Shown here in pieces: positions 36,657-44,973 of a DNA stretch of 64,000 nucleotides. Each line of letters begins with the position of its first letter. Within the stretch, counting starts at the first letter, position 1. Under the pieces are notes generated by a model. It had not been told where the DNA came from. It was given only the letters and a program-made list of their open reading frames with translations, and did no database searches. Source of the DNA: Gemmatimonadaceae bacterium (GTDB lineage Bacteria > Gemmatimonadota > Gemmatimonadetes > Gemmatimonadales > Gemmatimonadaceae); contig DATNEW010000031.1 of NCBI GenBank assembly GCA_035606695.1, positions 124,001 to 188,000 of the forward strand, written 5' to 3'. A program made the position numbers and the translations under genes.

Positions 36657-36712
36657 TTCGTCGGTTGCTCGCCCGACACCGCGCCGGCGCCCGATCGCCG
36701 AGCTTCCCTGGC

Positions 36713-37594
36713 ATGACCGCATTCGTCAACGCAGCACCACGCGTACAGTATCATGGGCTCGGCGAGGGATGGCCGCACGGCATTCTCGTCGCGAGCGACG
36801 GTCGCACGCCTGCCGACGCCGCGCTCCGCGCGGCGCGCCATCTCGCTCCGATGGGTTCGTTCGGAGTGCTCTCGGTGATTCCAAGCAACACGTCGACGAC
36901 GCCGTTCGACGCGCGCGTCGATCCCACTGATGCGGCAGAGCAGCTGGCACTGGTGAAGGCGCAGATTGAGCGCCTGTTCGGCGACTCGGTGAGCGTGCCG
37001 ATCGAGACGCGCGCCGGCTACCCACCGGCCGTCATCTCCGCGTATGCCGACACGCACGAATCGGCGCTGCTGATCGTCGGCATCGGCCGACCCCGTGTGC
37101 TCGATCGGTTGAGCGGCGACGAATCGGCGCTTCGTCTCGTGCGACTGAGTCGCACGCCGGTCCTTGTCGTCGCCGAAGGGCGCGCGACGCCGCCCCGTCG
37201 CGTCATCGTCGGCATGGACTTTACGCCGACGAGCGTGGAGGCGGCGACCCTTGCGCGCGAGCTCGCCGCGCCGGACGCCGGGATCGTGCTGGCCCACGTC
37301 GGCACGCCCGACGGACGCGCGATGCCCGAGTTGGGCATGCGGCGCATGGTGGAGACGCTGCAGACCGGATTCTGCGGTCGCATCACATCGCGGATGCTGC
37401 GCGGCGATCCGGCGACGGAGCTGCTCTCGCTCGCGAGTGAGTGGTCGGCGGACGCGCTCGCGATAGGCATGCACGGGCATGGGGCACTGGATCGCGTCGC
37501 GATCGGACCGGTGGCGATGCGCGTGGTGCGCTGCGCGAATTGTTCGGTGATCGTCACGCCGCGCGCGAGAGTCCGGGCAAATCCGGACGGCTGA
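36713..37594 (+). CDS. Tandem universal stress protein (UspA x2)
   Basis: 293 residues with two Usp domains (about 20-160 and 165-290). ATP-type signatures appear in domain 1 (LLIVGIGRPRVLDRLSGDESALRLVRLSRTPVLVVAE) and domain 2 (DALAIGMHGHGALDRVAIGPVAMRVVRCANCSVIVTP, a GxHGxG variant). It is the first gene after a stress-motif site. A second Usp gene follows 80 bases on. Probably ATP- or nucleotide-binding, acting under energy or oxygen stress. Confidence 0.9.
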   Translation: MTAFVNAAPRVQYHGLGEGWPHGILVASDGRTPADAALRAARHLAPMGSFGVLSVIPSNTSTTPFDARVDPTDAAEQLALVKAQIERLFGDSVSVPIETRAGYPPAVISAYADTHESALLIVGIGRPRVLDRLSGDESALRLVRLSRTPVLVVAEGRATPPRRVIVGMDFTPTSVEAATLARELAAPDAGIVLAHVGTPDGRAMPELGMRRMVETLQTGFCGRITSRMLRGDPATELLSLASEWSADALAIGMHGHGALDRVAIGPVAMRVVRCANCSVIVTPRARVRANPDG

Positions 37595-37674
37595 ACGCGG
37601 GACGGACATACGGCCAACGGCCGACAGACGAAACCATGCAAACGCGTGCACGATGAGATCAACGGAGGCACGTC

Positions 37675-38602
37675 ATGACCAAGACTGTTCGCGAGCGCGC
37701 GGAAACGCGTCGCTCGCGCGTCGCCGCCCCCCGCCCGATGGAAGTACGCGTGCTGTTGGCGACCGCCGGCGAGCCCGAATCACGCGGTGCGGCCACGGTG
37801 GCGGCCGCAATCGCCAAACGGTATCACGCACCTGTGCTGGCGCTGGGCGTCGTCACGCCGTTCCCGCACAACCTCTCGACGATCACGTCGATGCGGCATC
37901 CCGTCGCGCTCGACGAGACGAGCCGACTCGAGGTGCTCGAAGCCGTTCGGCAAGCGGTCCACCAGTTCTCCGCGGGTGAGTGGGAGACGCGCGCGGTCAT
38001 CGGCGATCCGGCGTCTACCATCGACGATCTCGCGCGACAGTGGGGCGCCACGCTGATTGTGACCGGACTTGGCCGCCACAAACGCGTCGATCGAATCTTC
38101 GGGAGCGAGACCGCCATTGCGGTGATGAAGCACTCGACGATTCCAGTGCTTGCCGTACCTGCGCGCATGAGCGGTCTGCCAGAGCGCGCGGTGGCGGCGA
38201 TCGACTTCACCGCGCCGAGCATGGCTGCCGCGGCGATTGGCACCGACATTCTGAGCGACGCAGGAACGCTGACCGCGGTGCACGTGTGCGGATTCGCCGG
38301 CGTCAAGGCCGAGCCGGGAGACCTGGTCGAGCTCTATCGCGCGGGTGCGAGCACCAAGCTGGAACTGGCCCTCAGCGACTTGCGCCGCCACACCAAGCGG
38401 CGTGTCGATTCAGCGATGCTCGAGGGCGAGCCCAGTCGCCCCGTCGTTGAATACGCACGACGCGAGCACTGCGAGCTCATTACGCTTGGAGGGGATGAAC
38501 GAGGGCTCCTCGACCAGCATCGTGCTGGGGAGCGTGAGAACGCGCGTCGTTCGCGATGCGCGATGCGCGGTATTGGTCGCGCCCGCGCCTGCCGCTCAGT
38601 AG
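37675..38602 (+). pseudogene. Tandem universal stress protein with a C-terminal frameshift
   Basis: A good ribosome site (CGGAGG) precedes the ATG. Two Usp domains are visible; the first is complete (LIVTGLGRHKRVDRIFGSETAIAVMKHSTIPVLAVPA). The second breaks at a GGGG run, 38491-38494. In the starting frame the protein continues as nonfamily Arg-rich sequence to 38691. One base shorter, it reads EGSSTSIVLGSVRTRVVRDARCAVLVAPAPAAQ and stops at 38602, the normal Usp ending. Either a sequencing error or a real single-base insertion. Confidence 0.75.
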
Positions 38603-38626
38603 ATGTAGACTTTCGTTCCGACGGGA

Positions 38627-38968
38627 TCACGAGCGCCCGACGCGTTTCTGCTCGACCGCGATGCGGTCATCGACTCCCGTCGACGCGATGATGTCGCCGA
38701 GAACGTCCATCGGAAGCTCGTCGAGCGATTTGAATCGCAGGCAGCTCTTGCCCATGTCCAGCTTCTTTCCTCGCGCCTTGTACGCGGCGGCGAGGCGGGC
38801 GAGCAGCGTTTTGCTGTCCGCGAGTCCCGTCATGTACAACGCGTAGTTGTTCTTCTGCGCGGCGAGCGCGAGGTACATGAGCGGCTGCTTGTTGTACGTG
38901 TCCGGAAAGCGCGACAGGGGCACTTCGTACGCGAGCGCGGCGGGCGTGAGGGCTTTGCTCGAGACCAT
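38627..38968 (-). CDS. DUF1801-family protein, shortened
   Basis: 113 residues. YEVPLSRFPDTYNKQPLMYLALAAQKNNYALYMTGL and KKLDMGKSCLRFKSLDELP are the family's core (frataxin-like fold, sometimes called iron chaperone). Normal members begin with about 35-40 more helical residues between the opening MVSSKA... and the YxVPLSR strand. Here that part is missing in frame. It may be impaired. It is convergent with the frameshifted Usp gene. Confidence 0.75.
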   Translation of the reverse strand: MVSSKALTPAALAYEVPLSRFPDTYNKQPLMYLALAAQKNNYALYMTGLADSKTLLARLAAAYKARGKKLDMGKSCLRFKSLDELPMDVLGDIIASTGVDDRIAVEQKRVGRS

Positions 38969-39044
38969 CTGCGTATTCCTCGATTGAGGGGAAGCGTCAT
39001 CATGTCACGGCCGCCGACACCGCGCAACCTTCATTCGACCGCGT

Positions 39045-39611
39045 TTATGTAGGGGCTCCGGTCGAAGAAATCCGCCCTTCGCTGTTCCGCGTGAACGACT
39101 CGCGTTGGCGAAGGACGTCCATCGCGACGGCCATCGACGTGAACAGAACCTCCACGCCGCTGAACCGCCCGGCGTACCGCGCGAGCAATCCGCCCCAGCC
39201 CATGCGGTATCCGCCGTAGGCGCCGCGGGCATGATCGCTCATCCGCTCCCAGCCCGACGACACCAACTCGACGCGTGTTCCGCGTCCCTCGGCCGTGAAC
39301 GTCACTTCGACCTGCTGCGCGTCGGCGCGCGCGAACGCCGCGTGGAAGGTGAACGCCACGCGTGCCGGAGGCTCGAGCTGCGTGACAGTGCCCCACTCGT
39401 AGCGCGTGCCGTCGTAGTGCTCCTCGTAGATGGCGCCGCCGACGCGCGCATCGAATACGACACACTTCACGCGGCGTCCGCCGATCGAGTGTCCGTAACG
39501 CGGCCACCAGCGCCCGAACTCCTCGACGAAGCGGCGGTAGGCGGCGTCGGGCGTCCACGGAACGGTTACCGATCGGCGAATCGGCGGGACATCGCGAGAT
39601 GCGTGGGTCAT
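39045..39611 (-). CDS. SRPBCC-family (AHSA1-like) protein
   Basis: 188 residues. VTVPWTPDAAYRRFVEEFGRWWPRYG, GGAIYEEHYDGTRYEWGTVTQLEPPARVAFTFHA and TRVELVSSGWERM show the START-like SRPBCC fold of the AHSA1 branch (hydrophobic ligand binding, not the true Hsp90 co-chaperone). The start overlaps the ArsR stop by 4 bases. ArsR + SRPBCC pairs are common and probably answer to a hydrophobic compound. Confidence 0.87.
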   Translation of the reverse strand: MTHASRDVPPIRRSVTVPWTPDAAYRRFVEEFGRWWPRYGHSIGGRRVKCVVFDARVGGAIYEEHYDGTRYEWGTVTQLEPPARVAFTFHAAFARADAQQVEVTFTAEGRGTRVELVSSGWERMSDHARGAYGGYRMGWGGLLARYAGRFSGVEVLFTSMAVAMDVLRQRESFTRNSEGRISSTGAPT

Positions 39612-39946
39612 GGGCGGCGTTTCCGTGAAGGGGTTGGACGCGGGCGTGCCGGTGCCTCGCCGGCGTCGGCATAGGCGCTGAGCACGTCGTCCCACATCGA
39701 CTCGAGCCAGCGGTGCAGGGCCTCGAGTCCTTCGGTGGACGCGGCGTAGTAGCGGCGCGTCCCTTCGCGGCGATCGTGCACGAGATGCGCGCGGTGCAGC
39801 ACGCGCAGGTGTTCCGACGCGCTCGGCTGGCGAATGGCGACGCGTTCGGCGAGCTCGCCCACGGTATAGGGGCGCCGGCGAAGGTGCGCGTACATCGCGC
39901 GGCGCGTGGGATCGGCGAGGGCGGTCAGCACGTATTCATAGGTCAT
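39608..39946 (-). CDS. ArsR-family transcriptional regulator
   Basis: 112 residues, winged helix: YVLTALADPTRRAMYAHLRRRPYTVGELAERVAIRQPSASEHLRVLHRAHLVHDRREGTRRYYAAS. No metal-site Cys is seen, so it belongs to the non-metal branch typically paired with SRPBCC proteins. A perfect GCCTATATAGGC palindrome lies right before the ATG and could be its operator. It overlaps the preceding CBS gene by 11 bases. Confidence 0.9.
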   Translation of the reverse strand: MTYEYVLTALADPTRRAMYAHLRRRPYTVGELAERVAIRQPSASEHLRVLHRAHLVHDRREGTRRYYAASTEGLEALHRWLESMWDDVLSAYADAGEAPARPRPTPSRKRRP

Positions 39947-40349
39947 GGCCTATATAGGCACCGACCGATGAAGCTGTCAAGCGCGCGATGTCCACCCGGC
40001 TGATCACGCCGAGGACGATCTCGTCTTCGTCGACCACGGGCAGCCGGCGCACTCGCGCGGCGTCCATCGCGGCCAGCGCCCGGTCGACGCTGTCCAGCGG
40101 TCCGATCGTCGCCACCGGCGCCGGCGTCATCACGTCGCGCACGTGATCCGCTGACGCCCGCTCCTCAGCCATCGCGCGCACCACGAGATCGCGATCGGTC
40201 ACGACGCCGAGCAACTGGCGATAGAGTTTGCTCTCGACGACCGGCAGCAGGCCCACCCCGTGCGTGCGCATCAGCCGCGCCGCCGTCGTGATCGAATCGC
40301 CCGGCACTACTTCGGCGGGGCTCCAGGTCATGGCGTCTTTCACGAGCAT
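39936..40349 (-). CDS. Two-CBS-domain protein
   Basis: 137 residues: two CBS motifs (MLVKDAMTWSPAEVVPGDSITTAARLMRTHGVGLLPVVE..LLGVVTDRDLVV and VRDVMTPAPVATIGPLDSVDRALAAMDAARVRRLPVVDEDEIVLGVISRVDI). It should bind adenine nucleotides or a related ligand. The start is the Met directly before the first CBS domain. It overlaps the upstream Usp gene and the downstream ArsR gene by about 10 bases each. Stand-alone CBS proteins beside Usp are typical of low-oxygen regulons. Confidence 0.88.
   Translation of the reverse strand: MLVKDAMTWSPAEVVPGDSITTAARLMRTHGVGLLPVVESKLYRQLLGVVTDRDLVVRAMAEERASADHVRDVMTPAPVATIGPLDSVDRALAAMDAARVRRLPVVDEDEIVLGVISRVDIARLTASSVGAYIGHDL
39948..39959. promoter_or_regulatory. 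Candidate ArsR operator
   Basis: GCCTATATAGGC is a perfect 12-bp palindrome two bases upstream of the ArsR start codon, overlapping the end of the CBS gene. Repressor binding here would block its own translation start region or promoter. Confidence 0.5.
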
Positions 40350-41191
40350 TGGATGGCCTCCGACGCGCGCTCGGTGGGGATGCCGCGGCCGCGCCACGGC
40401 GCTGACGGCGGGCGGCGGAGGAGAAGGGGCAGGCGGCTTTCGCGCTCGAGCCGGGCCGTGACGCGTCCGCGACTCTGCAACGAAGCCCCGCTGCCGTGCG
40501 TGGCCATCGCGATGGCCGAGACGTTGTAGGTCCACGCGAATTTCAGGATGGCAGCCGCGACGTCGCGTGACACGATGACGTACGAATCGACGTCGCAGTC
40601 GCTCCGAGCGGCCAGGTCGATCGCCGCGTGCGTGAGCTCCTCGTAGGCGTCGGCGACGGCCGTCTGCATCGCCTGCTCATCGCGCTCGGCCTCGTGATAG
40701 TTCGATCGAAGCAACCGCTGCAGCGATGGCGCCGGCTGCTCGATCACGCGGAGCAGGAGGATCTGCGACACGCCGTGGCGCGCGAGATTCGCGACCGGTC
40801 CAAAAATGGTGCGCGACTCCGCCGATTCATCGACTGGAACGAGGATGCGTGCGAAGTCGTTTCGTGACCGAACCACGCCGGGCCGCATTGGACGGGGATC
40901 CTCGGGCACTTCCAGCAGTGGAACGTCCGTGTGCGCGACGAGATAGTCTCCGACGCTCTCGGCGAACACGCTCGAGAGGCGTCCGATGCGCGGCGCCGCA
41001 AGCACGATCAGATCGGCGTCGAGCTCGCGAGCCTGTCGGCTCACCCACTCCGCCATCACGCAACCGACAGCGGCGCGCAGCGGAAGCGACGTCAGCGTGG
41101 CGCCGTCGCGCGCGGCGAGCCCGCCCGCGACACGCAACGCCCGGTCCGCGGCGAGGGAATCGTCGACGGGTATGAGAATGTGCTGATACAT
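40340..41191 (-). CDS. Tandem universal stress protein, first domain shortened
   Basis: 283 residues. The ATG has GAGGGGG at a good distance. Domain 1 opens HILIPVDDSLAADRALRVAGGLAARDGATLTSLPL but then jumps straight to VMAEWVSRQARELDADLIVLAAPRIGRLSSVFAESVGDYLVAHTDVPLLEVPE, about 45 residues shorter than usual. Domain 2 (ARILVPVDESAES...) is full length, with IAMATHGSGASLQSRGRVTARLERESRLPLLLRRP. It follows the small membrane gene at 41206 on the same strand. Confidence 0.87.
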   Translation of the reverse strand: MYQHILIPVDDSLAADRALRVAGGLAARDGATLTSLPLRAAVGCVMAEWVSRQARELDADLIVLAAPRIGRLSSVFAESVGDYLVAHTDVPLLEVPEDPRPMRPGVVRSRNDFARILVPVDESAESRTIFGPVANLARHGVSQILLLRVIEQPAPSLQRLLRSNYHEAERDEQAMQTAVADAYEELTHAAIDLAARSDCDVDSYVIVSRDVAAAILKFAWTYNVSAIAMATHGSGASLQSRGRVTARLERESRLPLLLRRPPSAPWRGRGIPTERASEAIQCS

Positions 41192-41205
41192 GATGTATCC
41201 CCCTC

Positions 41206-41535
41206 TCACGGTCTATTGAGTCGGATGGCATGCGCCGCGTCGAGTGCGCGCCGGCGCCCAAATGCGCGAACCACCGACGTCGCGAAACCGCCGCCCAGCA
41301 CCAGCCACGCGCCGGCGGTGAAGGTCACGACGAACACCGAATGATCGAACGTGCCCATCCACGCGATGATGAAGCCGAGGAGTGGCGGCATCACGACGGC
41401 GCCGAGCACGGCCGCGTTCAACGCGCGCTCCCACGTCCACGTCGTCGGCCTGAGCGCATTCGCCGCCCAGATGGCCGCGACGAGAACGACGCCGGTGATG
41501 CGGATGGCAATGCGAAGTCCACGATGACGCGCCAT
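41206..41535 (-). CDS. Small membrane protein, unknown function
   Basis: 109 residues with three hydrophobic segments (VVLVAAIWAANAL, NAAVLGAVVMPPLLGFIIAWMG, SVFVVTFTAGAWLVLGGGFATSVVRAF). The start is the Met before ARHRGLRIAIRI, with GGAG a few bases upstream. Divergent from mlaE, sharing the stress-motif region, and upstream of the Usp gene. No family recognised. Confidence 0.65.
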   Translation of the reverse strand: MARHRGLRIAIRITGVVLVAAIWAANALRPTTWTWERALNAAVLGAVVMPPLLGFIIAWMGTFDHSVFVVTFTAGAWLVLGGGFATSVVRAFGRRRALDAAHAIRLNRP

Positions 41536-41610
41536 GCTCGGCTCCACGTGCGATACGAACGCAAGCTGGCTCGAGGCGCGCGGCCGGGCTGTCGGGCGAA
41601 GGCCGGGCGG

Positions 41611-41630
41611 TGTCCGCCAAATCCCCGACA
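41611..41630. promoter_or_regulatory. Stress-motif site 2 (Mla/membrane protein)
   Basis: TGTCCGCCAAATCCCCGACA; read on the other strand it starts TGTCGGGGATTT and ends GGACA. An additional half-site, TGTCGGG, is at 41590-41596. Site 2 is 54 bases before the mlaE start and 75 bases before the divergent gene's start. Confidence 0.6.
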
Positions 41631-41684
41631 GTCGGCGGCGTCGCGAGATACCAACGTTCGCGCGCACCGCACACCGTCACGACG

Positions 41685-42485
41685 ATGACCTCGCCGCTCT
41701 ATCCGATTGAATCGCTGGGGACCGCCACGCTGCGCGGACTGCGCGTGGTGGGGCGCACCGCGCGGTTCGTCGGCGGCATTGCCGCGTCGTTGCGCGATGC
41801 ACGAACGTGGCGTTCGCCGGCGATCCAGCAGATGTGGCGGCTCGGCGTCGGCTCGCTGCCGATCGCCGCATTCATCGCGCTCTTCACCGGCATCGTGCTC
41901 GCGCTGCTCGCGAGCTACTCCTTCACGGGCGCTGTGCCGCTCTACTTCGTGGGAACGCTCGTCGAGAAGACCATCACGCTCGAGCTCGCGCCGGTGCTCA
42001 CCGGTCTCGCGCTGCCCGGGCGGGTCGGCGCGAACATCGCCGCGGAGCTCGGCACCATGCGCGTCACCGAGCAGATCGACGCGCTGGAGACACTCGGCTA
42101 CGATCCGGTGTCGTTTCTCGTCGTGCCGCGCGTGATCACGGGAGTCGTGATGTTTCCCGTCGTCGTGGCGGCGGCCATGCTCATCGCGGTCGCGGCCGGA
42201 TGGGCGGCCTCGGTGATGTTGCTACATCTCTCATCGGCCGAGTTCACGAAGGGATTCCGGCTGTTCTTTCAGCCGTTCGACGTCGAGTACGGGCTCGTCA
42301 AATCGGCGAGCTTCGGCGCGGCCGTGACGATCGTCGGATCGCGACGCGGATTGAACGCCGAAGGCGGAGCCGTGGGCGTGGGCAACGCCGCCACGTCGGC
42401 GGTCGTGTACTCCGCGATCTGCATTCTCGTGCTCGATGCATTCTGGGCGGTGACGTGGCTGCTCGGCCGCCAGGCGGCGCGATGA
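41685..42485 (+). CDS. mlaE: MlaE-family ABC permease
   Basis: 266 residues. ALPGRVGANIAAELGTMRVTEQIDALETLGYDPVSFLVVPR is the conserved MlaE/YrbE cytoplasmic loop, and five to six membrane helices surround it. It forms the inner-membrane core of an MCE phospholipid transporter. It overlaps the MlaD gene by ATGA. The usual ATPase gene (mlaF) is not present here, so an ATPase must come from elsewhere. A stress-motif site is upstream. Confidence 0.88.
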   Translation: MTSPLYPIESLGTATLRGLRVVGRTARFVGGIAASLRDARTWRSPAIQQMWRLGVGSLPIAAFIALFTGIVLALLASYSFTGAVPLYFVGTLVEKTITLELAPVLTGLALPGRVGANIAAELGTMRVTEQIDALETLGYDPVSFLVVPRVITGVVMFPVVVAAAMLIAVAAGWAASVMLLHLSSAEFTKGFRLFFQPFDVEYGLVKSASFGAAVTIVGSRRGLNAEGGAVGVGNAATSAVVYSAICILVLDAFWAVTWLLGRQAAR

Positions 42486-43483
42486 AACGTCGATACGATG
42501 CGCTCGTCGGGTTGGTGGTGGTCGTCGTCGTCATTGCGACGATCGCGGGCGTCGCGTGGGCCCGGCAGACCGACGTCGGGCGGCGGCAGCGCGACGTCGT
42601 CGCGCTCTTCCGTGACGTTGGGAATGCGCGCGTCGGCAACGACGTCGTGGTGCGCGGTGTGGTTGGCGGACGCATTCAGGCGATCGAGCTCGCGCCACGC
42701 GGATGGGTCGAGGTGCGGATGCGGATCGATCCGTCGACCGTGTTGCCTGCGGAGCCGGCGGTGTTGCTCAACGAATCGAGCCTGTTCGGGGATTGGCAGG
42801 CGACGATCGTCGAGCGCGCGGCGCTGCGCGACGCGGATGTGCAGCGCGAGATCGACGCGGCGTCGCACGAGGCGGGAAAGCTTCCGGGCGCGTCGCTCCC
42901 CGGCATCGGCAAGCTCACGGCGGTGGCGGGGCAGATCGCGGGCGACGTGGCGACCGTCGCCGATCGCGTGCAGGTCGCGTTCGATGATTCCGCGGCGCGC
43001 GAGTTGCGCGCATCGATCCGAAATGTGGCGGATCTCTCGACGACACTGCGCAGCGTGGCGACGACGCATGCGTCGGACATCGATTCGCTCTCCGCGCAGC
43101 TGCGCGCGGCGGTGGCGTCGCTCAATCGCACGGCGGCGGGCGTCGAGGTGACGTCGCGCCGTATCGATTCGGCCGTGACGTCGGATGACGCGCGGCGTCT
43201 CGTGGCGAACTTCAGCATCGCCTCGGTCGAGCTCCGTCACGCGGCGACGGAAGTGCGCGACCTCACCGCGCGGGTGTCGACGACGCAGGCGCGGCTCGAT
43301 GCGCTGCTCGCCGTCAGCGACAGCGTCGCGCGCAAGTTGAACCGCGGCGACGGCACCCTCGGGCTGCTGCTCAACGATCCGTCGCTCTATCGGCGCACCG
43401 ATTCGCTGCTCGCCGAGCTGCGGATGCTCGCCGCCGACGTCCGCGCCAATCCCAAGCGGTACGTGAGCGTGAAGTTGTTCTGA
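42482..43483 (+). CDS. mlaD: MlaD/MCE-domain substrate-binding protein
   Basis: 333 residues. One N-terminal helix (LVGLVVVVVVIATIAGVAWARQ) anchors it. The MCE domain (about 35-120) has RQRDVVALFRDVGNARVGNDVVVRGVVGGRIQAIEL. A long Ala/Ser-rich helical region (150-320) follows, as in MlaD/Pqi-type proteins that form a hexamer bridging the periplasm. It ends GTLGLLLNDPSLYRRTDSLLAELR. It pairs with the MlaE permease just upstream. Confidence 0.87.
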   Translation: MKRRYDALVGLVVVVVVIATIAGVAWARQTDVGRRQRDVVALFRDVGNARVGNDVVVRGVVGGRIQAIELAPRGWVEVRMRIDPSTVLPAEPAVLLNESSLFGDWQATIVERAALRDADVQREIDAASHEAGKLPGASLPGIGKLTAVAGQIAGDVATVADRVQVAFDDSAARELRASIRNVADLSTTLRSVATTHASDIDSLSAQLRAAVASLNRTAAGVEVTSRRIDSAVTSDDARRLVANFSIASVELRHAATEVRDLTARVSTTQARLDALLAVSDSVARKLNRGDGTLGLLLNDPSLYRRTDSLLAELRMLAADVRANPKRYVSVKLF

Positions 43484-43504
43484 GGGGGAAGGTTTTCCCC
43501 GACG
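43481..43504. promoter_or_regulatory. Stress-motif site 3 (Usp-DUF5335)
   Basis: Core GGGGAAGGTTTTCCCC, followed by GACG; it begins in the mlaD stop codon. Spacing is a few bases longer than in the other sites. It is 98 bases before the Usp-DUF5335 start. Confidence 0.5.
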
Positions 43505-43602
43505 GCGTTTCAGCGGATCGCCGACGGACTCGCCGCCGCGTCGCGTCCATTCTTCCATCAGCGCCCGCCCACCGACCGCGGGTCCCTCTGGAGGAGGAAA
43601 CC

Positions 43603-44886
43603 ATGACCACGCTCAAGATGCCTTCGACCACGCCGGAGCTCGGCGTCCGCGCCTCGCGTGCCGCGCCCATCATCATCGCGACGGACGGCCGCGATCAGTC
43701 CGATCCCGCGCTCGTCCTGGGACGCCTGGTCGCCGGTTCTCCCGACGCGCTCCGCATCGTCACCGTTCTCAAAACGGTTCCGGTGGTGAGCCCCGACATG
43801 CAGCTCTCCGTCTCGGCCGATGTCGAGGCGGCGCGACGGGCCGAAGCGCGCCGCTCGGTGATCGATCAGATGCAGCGCTGGTGGTCGAGCGACGCGAAGG
43901 AGTCGGGTGCGGTCGAGTTGTACGACGGAGATCCCGCGACCGTCGTCACGCGCCTCGCGCACGAATCGGCGGCCACCATGATCGTTGCCGGTCTTGGGCG
44001 TCATCGGGTGATGGATCGAGTGTTCGGCGACGAGACCGCGCTGCGGCTCATTCGCCTGTCCGACGTCCCGGTGCTCGCCGTCGCCACTGGGGCGACGCAC
44101 GCGCCGCGGCGCATCGTCGTCGCGGCGGATTTCAGCGAGACCAGTCTGCGCGCGGCGCGGCTGGCGCTCGAGGTCGCGGCGCCGGAGGCGACAGTCTATC
44201 TCGCGCACGTTGCGCCTCGCGACAGCACGCTGTATGAGTGGAACGCGCCCGGCACGTCGTACCGGATGGATGCCGGCGCCGCGCTGCGGAAGACGCAGGA
44301 TCAACTGCGCGTGCCGCCCGACATGACGGTGCAGCGCGTGCTCCTGCAGGGTGATCCGGCGACCGAGTTGCTGGCGTTCGCGTCGAGCGTCAACGCGGAC
44401 CTCATTGCCACGGGAAGTCATGGGCACGGCTTCGTGGCGCGCCTGCTGATCGGCAGCGTCACGACGCGTATCGTGCGATGCGCGACGTGCAGCGTGCTGA
44501 CGGTGCCGCACGCCGCCGCGATGACACGCGTGCGAACACGGGTCGAGCCGGCGGCGGTGGTCGCGCTTCCGCGCAACGACTGGAGCACCCAGTTGGACGA
44601 CTTCACGCGCAAGAACATGGGACGAAAGTCCATCCTCGAAGTCGACGATCCGGAGATCGGCGCCCAGGCGCAACAGTTCGACTACCCGCTGCTCGGCGCC
44701 AGTTTCGACAGTCACGACCAACGGGTGGAGCTGATGTTCGGCCAGCTCGGCGATACGCGACGTCATCTTTCGCGGGGCATCGGAGGGGTAACCGGGATCG
44801 ACGTGCTGCGTGACGCCGCTGGCCGCGACGTTGCACTCCGAGTTGTACACGGTGCGGGGCAGACGTTGCTGCACTTCACCTCGTAG
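43603..44886 (+). CDS. Tandem Usp fused to a DUF5335 domain
   Basis: 427 residues with a strong ribosome site (GGAGGAGG). Two Usp domains (about 20-155 and 160-305; SVNADLIATGSHGHGFVARLLIGSVTTRIVRCATCSVLTVP) are followed by a C-terminal 100-residue domain: WSTQLDDFTRKNMGRKSILEVDDPEIGAQAQQFDYPLLGASFDSHDQRVELMFG...ITGIDVLRDAAGRDVALRV. That is DUF5335, usually a separate small protein. The fusion suggests DUF5335 works with Usp in stress sensing. Confidence 0.85.
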   Translation: MTTLKMPSTTPELGVRASRAAPIIIATDGRDQSDPALVLGRLVAGSPDALRIVTVLKTVPVVSPDMQLSVSADVEAARRAEARRSVIDQMQRWWSSDAKESGAVELYDGDPATVVTRLAHESAATMIVAGLGRHRVMDRVFGDETALRLIRLSDVPVLAVATGATHAPRRIVVAADFSETSLRAARLALEVAAPEATVYLAHVAPRDSTLYEWNAPGTSYRMDAGAALRKTQDQLRVPPDMTVQRVLLQGDPATELLAFASSVNADLIATGSHGHGFVARLLIGSVTTRIVRCATCSVLTVPHAAAMTRVRTRVEPAAVVALPRNDWSTQLDDFTRKNMGRKSILEVDDPEIGAQAQQFDYPLLGASFDSHDQRVELMFGQLGDTRRHLSRGIGGVTGIDVLRDAAGRDVALRVVHGAGQTLLHFTS

Positions 44887-44973
44887 CGGTCAACTCGGTC
44901 GAGGCGTGCGGGCGGTTCGCGACGGTCGGCGCGGCCGTTCGCATGTCCTCGAGCTCTGGAGCCATGCCCAACA

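Noticed and set aside
36587-37651. 355-codon N-terminal extension of SulP
   Set aside because: It is antisense to a clear Usp gene and lacks hydrophobic segments.
38503-38691. Natural C-terminal extension of the second Usp
   Set aside because: Arg-rich nonfamily sequence, whereas the alternative frame gives the conserved Usp end.
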